Source: Kribbella monticola
Lineage (GTDB): Bacteria; Actinomycetota; Actinomycetes; Propionibacteriales; Kribbellaceae
DNA: 64,000 bases
Direction: 5' to 3'
Assembly (NCBI RefSeq): GCF_003261635.1
Contig: NZ_QFXK01000091.1
Coordinates: forward strand, 78,193 to 142,192
Below are positions 59,052-64,000 of the stretch, in pieces. Position 1 is the first letter of the stretch. Each line of letters starts with the position of its first letter. The position numbers were made by a program, and so were the translations under genes. The notes below the pieces were generated by a model. That model searched no databases. It saw only the letters and a list, made by a program, of their open reading frames with translations, and was not told where the DNA came from.

Positions 59052-60159
59052 GTTCCTCGGTATCGCCGGGACGAACCCGGCCAGTGAGGTCACACCGCGC
59101 ACGGGCGGGGCGCTCGACTTGGAGTACACCGCCAAGCTGGCCAGGGCGCACGAGGACAACGGCTGGGACCGGATCCTCTTCGCTTATCACTCCGGTTCAC
59201 CGGATCCTTCCCAGGTCGCGGCGTACGTGGCCGGCAAGACCGAACGGATCAACCTGGTGGTCGCGCACCGGCCGAACGTGGCCTATCCGACGCTGACCGC
59301 GAAAACGTTTGCGACTTTGGATCACCTGAGCGGCGGGCGGTTCGAAGTACACGTGATCACGGGTGGGTCGACTGCGGATCAGGCGGCCGAAGGAGACTTC
59401 CTCGGCAAGGACGAGCGGTACGAGCGGACCCGGGAGTTCATCCAGATCCTCAAGCAGGCTTGGACTTCCGAGCAGCGGTTCGACTTCACCGGCAAGCATT
59501 ACCAGTTCGAGCAGTTCGTGGCCGACATCAAGCCGCTGCAGCAACCACGGCCGCGCATCTCCTTCGGTGGTTCGTCGGCGGCCGCCTACGCGGTCGGCGC
59601 GGTCGAGGCGGACATCTTCGCGTTGTGGGGTGAACCGCTGGCCGGCACCCGCGAGCAACTGGCGACGATCGACGCGGAAGCCGCGAAGGCGGGCCGGCCC
59701 GATCGGCCGGTCATCCAGATCGCGTTCCGGCCGATCCTGGCGCCGACCGAGGAACTCGCCTGGGCGAAGGCGGAGAGCATTCTCGGCCGGATCAAGGAGG
59801 TACAAGCCGGTGGTGGCGCAGCCCGCGGCCGGTACCGCGATCCACGGAAAACCCCGGAAAACGCCGGCTCGCAACGCTTGCTGAAGGCCGTCGAGGCCGG
59901 CGACCGACACGACCGCGCACTCTGGATGGCCCCGACCGGCCTCACCGGTGGCGGCGGAAACTCCACGGCACTGGTCGGTACGCCGGAGACCGTCGCCGCC
60001 GCGTTGCTCGACTACTACGACCTCGGCGTCCGGATCTTCTCCGCCCGCGGCTACGACATCTACGACGACGCGATCGACTTCGGTCGGTACGTCATCCCGC
60101 TGGTCCGCGAAGAAGTCGCCCACCGGGAGCACACCTCGCGACGGGGCCTGGCCTCATGA
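59041..60159 (+). CDS. SsuD-type alkanesulfonate-like monooxygenase (LLM 3)
   Basis: A 372-residue FMNH2-dependent enzyme. It has EFLGIAGTNPASEVTP, DNGWDRILFAYHSGSPDPSQVAAYVA, TLDHLSGGRFEVHVITGGS and ISFGGSSAAAYAVGA, all typical of SsuD-like desulfonating enzymes. It overlaps the FAD protein by 11 bases and the DUF1684 gene by ATGA. Likely attacks a C-S bond. Confidence 0.9.
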   Translation: MPVEFLGIAGTNPASEVTPRTGGALDLEYTAKLARAHEDNGWDRILFAYHSGSPDPSQVAAYVAGKTERINLVVAHRPNVAYPTLTAKTFATLDHLSGGRFEVHVITGGSTADQAAEGDFLGKDERYERTREFIQILKQAWTSEQRFDFTGKHYQFEQFVADIKPLQQPRPRISFGGSSAAAYAVGAVEADIFALWGEPLAGTREQLATIDAEAAKAGRPDRPVIQIAFRPILAPTEELAWAKAESILGRIKEVQAGGGAARGRYRDPRKTPENAGSQRLLKAVEAGDRHDRALWMAPTGLTGGGGNSTALVGTPETVAAALLDYYDLGVRIFSARGYDIYDDAIDFGRYVIPLVREEVAHREHTSRRGLAS

Positions 60160-60917
60160 GCTACGAGAGCGAGTGGCAGCTCTGGCACGTCGCACGCGAG
60201 CAGGAGCTCAGTAGCGACTACGGCTGGCTCAGCATCACCGCGTTCGACTGGCTTGGTACTACGCCCGCAGAGCTTCCCGGACTGCCCGGCAAGTGGTGGA
60301 CGGCAGAGGGCGTCGCACACGTCGAGGCGACCGGGTTGACGCTCGACGGTCAGCCGCTACTTGGTGCTGCCTCGGCCAGCGCGGCCGAGGCGGGCTCCCT
60401 GAGCTGGCTGTACTACGGCGACAAGCTGGCCGAACTCGTACTACGTGGTGGCCGCTATGCGATCCGGCAGCGCGACCCGAAGGCCGCTACGCGAATCGGG
60501 TTCAACGGCGTACCGGCGTACCCGGTGAATCCGCGGTGGAAGGTCACTGGGTACTTCACGCCGTTCTCCGAGCCGGAGCGAGTCGAGGTCGCGACGGCGC
60601 GCCCCGATCTGCGGCAGCACGTGACGGCAGTCGGCACGGTTCACGTCGCACTCGGCGAATCGGCGTACGAGCTGGTGGCTACGGCTGCGGGCGATGGGTT
60701 GGCCCTGTCGTTCCATGACGAGACGAACGGGGTGGAGACGGCTCGTTGGCGCACGCTGACCATTGGTCCTGTGCAGGGAGATGGGAGCGTGGCGTTGGAC
60801 TTCAACCGGACCGTCAACCTGCCGTACGCCTTCACCGACTACGGGACCTGCCCGGCGCCAGTCGCCGGCAACAGGCTGGCTCTGCCCGTCACCGCGGGGG
60901 AGAAGGTGCCTCGGTGA
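60156..60917 (+). CDS. DUF1684 protein
   Basis: A 253-residue protein matching DUF1684: WLSITAFDWLGTTP at the front, the YAIRQRDPKAATRIGFNGVPAYPVNPRW centre, and DFNRTVNLPYAFTDYGTCPAP with a conserved Cys near the end. The family has no proven function. Its position inside the LLM operon, coupled by overlaps, suggests a role in handling the pathway's product or sulfite. Confidence 0.88.
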   Translation: MSYESEWQLWHVAREQELSSDYGWLSITAFDWLGTTPAELPGLPGKWWTAEGVAHVEATGLTLDGQPLLGAASASAAEAGSLSWLYYGDKLAELVLRGGRYAIRQRDPKAATRIGFNGVPAYPVNPRWKVTGYFTPFSEPERVEVATARPDLRQHVTAVGTVHVALGESAYELVATAAGDGLALSFHDETNGVETARWRTLTIGPVQGDGSVALDFNRTVNLPYAFTDYGTCPAPVAGNRLALPVTAGEKVPR

Positions 60918-61960
60918 GGTTCTGTACGTACACGCTGATCGACAACTCACCCGACCCGATCAGCGGGCGGCAGCTCACGACGTACGAGCGCTTCCAGCAC
61001 GTGGTCCGGCAGGCGCAGTGGGCAGAGGAGCTGGGCTTCGACGGGTACGGCGTGGGGGAGCGGCATGCGCAGCGGTTCATCTCGTCCTCGCCGCCGGTGG
61101 TGCTCGCCTACATCGCGGCGGCGACCAGTCGGATCCGGCTGCTTACTACGGTGACTGTGCTGTCACTGCTCGATCCGGTGCGAGTGGCGGAGGACTACGC
61201 GACGTTGGATCAGCTGTCGGGTGGACGGCTCGACATCATCATCGGCAAGGGGAACGACCCGGACCAGAACGCGCTGTTCGGGTACGACCTGGACGGGCAG
61301 TGGGACCGGAACCGGGAGAAGTACGAGCTACTGCGACGGCTACTGCTGGAGACGGACGTGAGCTGGTCGGGTAGGTACCGTCCGGCGCTGTCCGGTGCGA
61401 CTACGCAGCCGCGGCCCTTCCAGCAGCCGGGGATACCGATCTGGCACGGCTCTGCGTCGTCGACGGAGTCCACTGAACTAGCGGCGAAGTGGGGTGAGCC
61501 GTTGTTCTCTGCGAACGGGTTCCACCCGATGGCGAAGTACGCGGAGCTCATCGACCACTACCGGGAGCGCTGGGCGGCGTACGGGCGTGATCCTGCGGAC
61601 GCGGTCGTCGGGGCGGGGTTCAACGGGCTCTATGTGAAGAAGACGTCGCAGGAGGCAGTGGAGGGCTACCGGCCGATCTTCGACGCGTTCATGGAGTCGC
61701 CGGGCGCACGGCACAACCAGTTGCCGTTCTCGACGCTCGAAGAGTTCCTGGCGGGCGGGTCGGTGCTGGTGGGGTCGCCGGAGCAGGTGATCGACAAGTT
61801 CGGGCGGTACCAGGAGGCGTTCGGGCATGAGCTGTCCGGCGTCTCATTGGAGGTCCCTGGGCTGCCCGAGGACGGGAACCGGGCCAGCGTGGAGATGTTC
61901 GTCACAGAGGTCGTCCCGGTACTGCGTACGGCGTACCCGAGTCGGGTCTGGGGTGGCTGA
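60914..61960 (+). CDS. LLM-class oxidoreductase (LLM 4)
   Basis: A 348-residue luciferase-like protein of the YtmO/CmoO-like or F420 type: FDGYGVGERHAQRFISSSPPVVL, TLDQLSGGRLDIIIGKGNDPDQ, IWHGSASSTESTELAAKWGEPLFSANGF. The GTG at 60914 overlaps the DUF1684 stop (GTGA). Last gene of the operon; 212 bases of non-coding sequence follow to the tRNA genes. Confidence 0.9.
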   Translation: MRFCTYTLIDNSPDPISGRQLTTYERFQHVVRQAQWAEELGFDGYGVGERHAQRFISSSPPVVLAYIAAATSRIRLLTTVTVLSLLDPVRVAEDYATLDQLSGGRLDIIIGKGNDPDQNALFGYDLDGQWDRNREKYELLRRLLLETDVSWSGRYRPALSGATTQPRPFQQPGIPIWHGSASSTESTELAAKWGEPLFSANGFHPMAKYAELIDHYRERWAAYGRDPADAVVGAGFNGLYVKKTSQEAVEGYRPIFDAFMESPGARHNQLPFSTLEEFLAGGSVLVGSPEQVIDKFGRYQEAFGHELSGVSLEVPGLPEDGNRASVEMFVTEVVPVLRTAYPSRVWGG

Positions 61961-62172
61961 CGCTTCTGCGTGGTCTGCCCCGAGCGCGGCTTGGTCTCAT
62001 GCTCGGTTTCGTGCTGGATGCGGGGTCAAGGTCGGTGCTCGGGAGGCGGGAAAAGTGGTCGGAAGTGGGTCCGGGAGCCGGTATGCTTCTCGGGTCGGAG
62101 GAGGGGCCCGCACGGCTCGGTCGGCTCGATTTCGTATCGGGGCGGCGAGCGTGTAATCTCTCTCCTCGGTTC

Positions 62173-62245
62173 GCCCCTTTAGCTCAGTCGGCAGAGCGTC
62201 TCCATGGTAAGGAGAAGGTCTACGGTTCGATTCCGTAAAGGGGCT
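62173..62245 (+). tRNA. tRNA-Thr (anticodon GGT)
   Basis: A 73-base tRNA. Acceptor GCCCCTT (62173-62179) with AAGGGGC (62238-62244), discriminator T 62245. Anticodon GGT at 62206-62208 inside the stem TCTCC/GGAGA, T-arm TACGGTTCGATTCCGTA. CCA not encoded. Confidence 0.97.
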
Positions 62246-62259
62246 CTGAGAATCACCGT

Positions 62260-62281
62260 CCCGTCCGGCCCGCCGGATGGG
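62260..62281 (+). repeat. Hairpin between tRNA-Thr and tRNA-Met
   Basis: CCCGTCCGGC (62260-62269) pairs with GCCGGATGGG (62272-62281) with one G-T pair and a 2-base loop. There is no U tract, so it may be a processing site in a shared tRNA transcript rather than a terminator. Confidence 0.5.
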
Positions 62282-62295
62282 ATGATGAACTCTCT

Positions 62296-62369
62296 GGCGG
62301 GGTAGCTCAGGTGGTTAGAGCACACGGCTCATAATCGTGGTGTCGCGGGTTCGACTCCCGCCCCCGCTA
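62296..62369 (+). tRNA. tRNA-Met (anticodon CAT, elongator type)
   Basis: A 74-base tRNA. Acceptor GGCGGGG (62296-62302) with CCCCGCT (62362-62368), discriminator A 62369. Anticodon CAT at 62330-62332 in loop CTCATAA. The first base pair (G-T) and the anticodon stem (CACGG/TCGTG) are not those of initiator tRNA. CCA not encoded. Confidence 0.95.
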
Positions 62370-62436
62370 CCCACCATCGCAGTACTCGAGAGTGCGATCA
62401 CCCAAGTTGCGCACTCCTGATCAAGAAGAGGCACCA

Positions 62437-62604
62437 GTGGCCAAGTCGACCGACGTCCGCCCGAAGATCACGCTCGCGTGCACCGTGTGCAAGGAGCGCA
62501 ACTACATCACCAAGAAGAACCGGCGCAACGACCCGGACCGTCTTGAGCTGAAGAAGTACTGCGCCCGCTGCAACGACCACACCGACCACCGCGAAACCCG
62601 CTGA
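62437..62604 (+). CDS. rpmG: 50S ribosomal protein L33
   Basis: A 55-residue zinc-binding L33 (CTVC and CARC pairs, ITKKNRRNDPDRLELKKYC). The GTG at 62437 begins AKSTDVRPKITLAC and has AGAGG upstream; a longer in-frame start at 62392 lies within the tRNA spacer. Order tRNA-Thr, tRNA-Met, rpmG is conserved in actinobacteria. The dehydratase genes that usually follow are absent here. Confidence 0.97.
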   Translation: MAKSTDVRPKITLACTVCKERNYITKKNRRNDPDRLELKKYCARCNDHTDHRETR

Positions 62605-62636
62605 CCCAGCAGTTTCGCTGGTCCCCCCAGCACCCA

Positions 62637-62668
62637 AAAGGGCCGCTCCTCACCCGGAGCGGCCCTTT
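62637..62668 (+). terminator. Terminator of rpmG
   Basis: A 13-bp perfect stem AAAGGGCCGCTCC (62637-62649) with GGAGCGGCCCTTT (62656-62668), loop TCACCC, beginning 32 bases after the rpmG stop. Confidence 0.85.
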
Positions 62669-62830
62669 CGCTGTGCCCGCTACTTCCCACGCGGCTCCTG
62701 CGTCGCCGCTCCCGCCCCCGTGGTCGCCGCTCCTTCGTCGCGGCTCGGTTGGGATCGGGCCAGCCGAGATTGCTCAGGCCGGCTGTGCCCTCGGTCGTAG
62801 GGCTGACCCGGTGCTGCGGAAGGTTGCCCA

Positions 62831-63475
62831 CTAGATCCACTTCTCCGGTCGACGCCGTTCGGCTCGAAGTTTCGGATCGTAGATTGCTTCTGGAAGCTGG
62901 GATCGGCGCAGTGCAGTCTCGTTGATGCTGAAGTACCCCACATCGGTGAAGCGCTTGTGAGGCTTTGGGTTGCCTGGCGGCATGGCCAGGATCACTTGCT
63001 GCGCAGGCTGGACCAGCTTGACCGCCCGTACAGCTGGCGCAAAGTCCGAATCGGCGCTGACGAGCAGTGTGAGATCCGCGAGGCCGTTGGCAGCATCTGC
63101 GACCATGGCCGCAGCCAGGGCGACGTCCGTTTCCTTCTCCTCGTAAGACCTGACCTTCCGTGGGCACTGACACAACCAGTCTTCCGAGCACAGCTTGCAG
63201 GGGGCCAGCTTCTTCGGCTTGAACCAGCCGAGCTGGAGATGGAAGGTCGGGCCAGAGTGGGATTGAAGGGCCTCCAGATAGTGCTTCTGCCTGGCTGCGG
63301 CCTCAGGCTCACTGCGGACCAACGCGGTGTAGTAACGCACTGCGGTGACCTCATCTTCTGGCCGTAGACGGCGCATGAGTTCGACAAGATCGAGCCAGAG
63401 GTACCTTCGGGCGAACTTGCTTTTCATTCCGTAGTAAAGATTGAAGCCGTCGATGTACGCCGCGACGGTTGCCAT
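62831..63475 (-). CDS. NYN-domain (PIN-like) putative ribonuclease with inserted zinc-finger-like motif
   Basis: A 214-residue protein. The N-terminal strand AAYIDGFNLYYGMKSK carries Asp9; further acids are Asp117 (KETDVALAAAMV) and Asp142/144 (LVSADSDFAPAV), the metal site of NYN RNases. Between them CKLCSEDWLCQC (Cys93, 96, 102, 104) forms an extra zinc-binding loop. Such DUF88/LabA-like proteins cut RNA. It is divergent from a short region ending in a strong U-tract terminator, so it may have a small RNA partner. Confidence 0.87.
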   Translation of the reverse strand: MATVAAYIDGFNLYYGMKSKFARRYLWLDLVELMRRLRPEDEVTAVRYYTALVRSEPEAAARQKHYLEALQSHSGPTFHLQLGWFKPKKLAPCKLCSEDWLCQCPRKVRSYEEKETDVALAAAMVADAANGLADLTLLVSADSDFAPAVRAVKLVQPAQQVILAMPPGNPKPHKRFTDVGYFSINETALRRSQLPEAIYDPKLRAERRRPEKWI

Positions 63476-63558
63476 GATGGATCCCCCAGATGCGACCGTC
63501 CGGCTGGGACGGTGCGTGATAAAGTCGAGCTATCGATGCCGGTACGGCCGGCTGGAAT

Positions 63559-63584
63559 GGCCCCCGCAAGGGGGCCGTTTTTTT
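63559..63584 (+). terminator. Strong intrinsic terminator with T tract
   Basis: GGCCCCC (63559-63565), loop GCAA, GGGGGCC (63570-63576), then GTTTTTTT (63577-63584). The T tract is rare in this genome and orients it to the right. No gene on the + strand precedes it; the nearest gene (NYN) lies 84 bases to the left and is on the other strand, so it must end an unannotated short transcript. Confidence 0.9.
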
Positions 63585-63920
63585 GTGCGGATCCCCCTCC
63601 GGCCAGTCACTGTCGGTTATATCGCTCTCTACCGACAGTTCCCAAAAACGGTGAGATGAGCATCGGCAGGTCGACTTTGGCTTGCGGCGCGAAGGCTGTG
63701 CCCTGCGCCGCGTGGAGCGGCGAAGGTGGGCGTCGGGAGACCGATGACGCGGGAGACGACTGGCTCCTCGGCGTGGCTTTTTCGGGCTTCTACGGTGCCC
63801 CCGAAGGCCTTTGTTGAGTCGCGACGAAGACATCGGCGAGCCCCGGCGGGCGGGAGCGCCGACGGAGGAGGTGCGTGGGGGATTTGCCCCCGCAGTACCA
63901 GAGGTTCTAGATGTACTCGG
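63585..63920. other. Intergenic region with no gene recognised
   Basis: About 336 bases between the U-tract terminator and the transposase end. Short open frames here lack family resemblance and start signals. It is flanked by mobile DNA on the right and may be remnant sequence. Confidence 0.5.
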
Positions 63921-64000
63921 TCAGTAGGTTGGTGACAGTCGGCTGATGGGTGGTCGGCCGCCGAGTGCGGTGTGTCGGCGTTGATTGTTGTAGAAGTCGA
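63921..64000 (-). mobile_element. 3' end of an IS481/IS3-type transposase (truncated by window edge)
   Basis: Reading leftward from 64000 the frame gives DFYNNQRRHTALGGRPP and ends at TGA (63923-63921) after LSPTY. This is the C-terminal rve/integrase-core ending (YNxxRxHxALGGxxP) of IS481 or IS3 family transposases. The rest of the element lies outside the window. A TGT-starting terminal repeat could begin near 63912, just outside the stop. Confidence 0.85.

Noticed and set aside
1..64000. CRISPR arrays, rRNA genes or a replication origin
   Set aside because: No regularly spaced direct repeats of 25-40 bases, no rRNA-like sequence and no DnaA-box cluster were noticed on reading.

Overview
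The window reads as a chromosomal stretch of a high-GC Gram-positive actinomycete. G+C is very high throughout, GTG starts are common, and genes overlap by ATGA, GTGA or TGATG. Actinobacterial hallmarks include an ECF42/DGPF sigma pair, many luciferase-like (LLM) oxidoreductases, Ada-AlkA, CGNR and YajQ proteins, a sulfur-operon leader peptide, and tRNA-Thr/tRNA-Met/rpmG. Gene content and the frequent GTAC-containing words suggest a Kribbella-like member of the Propionibacteriales. That placement is inference; no rRNA or other strict marker is present.

Layout. 0-2.2 kb: the proline-rich end of an unknown gene, an NmrA-type reductase, and an isolated nuoH. 2.2-7.7 kb: a MacB/HlyD-type ABC efflux module with a lipoprotein, facing a two-component system; an 11-bp direct repeat lies between them. 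7.7-9.3 kb: a DGPF protein and ECF42 sigma factor with a recognisable own promoter. 9.4-10.2 kb: a MetF-like gene. 10.3-16.5 kb: the tightly coupled nuoIJKLMN operon, detached from nuoH. 16.5-24.2 kb: mixed metabolism (hexapeptide protein, lactonase, PhyH dioxygenase with AraC regulator, APH-like kinase, GNAT, GT39 transferase). 24.3-26.3 kb: YajQ, tRNA-Tyr, and an ECF sigma/membrane protein pair between two near-identical terminator hairpins. 26.3-29.3 kb: a hydrolase-LuxR fusion, a methyltransferase and a Shedu-like protein. 29.4-32.3 kb: a flavin electron-transfer operon (ferric-reductase-like protein, FMN-binding protein, ApbE). 32.3-49.4 kb: many small transcription units, including MarR/LLM, a frameshifted aldo-keto reductase, a degenerate Ada-AlkA protein, a TrmH-family rRNA methylase, TerC, TetR/FAD monooxygenase, XRE-cupin/GNAT and an M23 peptidase.

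49.6-62.0 kb is the most distinctive part: one long, almost gap-free operon. It opens with a 28-residue leader peptide of the actinobacterial sulfur type. It then encodes an amino-acid-type ABC importer with two binding proteins, a fusion of an SsuE-like FMN reductase to a GNAT acetyltransferase, four LLM flavin monooxygenases, a large FAD/NAD(P)-binding protein and a DUF1684 protein. The set resembles the logic of the Bacillus S-alkylcysteine salvage operon: import, N-acetylate, then cleave the C-S bond with FMNH2-dependent monooxygenases. It is arranged differently here and is probably tuned by cysteine-responsive attenuation.

The right end has tRNA-Thr, tRNA-Met and rpmG. Beyond them lie an NYN-domain ribonuclease candidate with an inserted zinc-finger-like motif, a strong U-tract terminator that no annotated gene explains, and the 3' end of an IS481/IS3-type transposase cut by the window edge.
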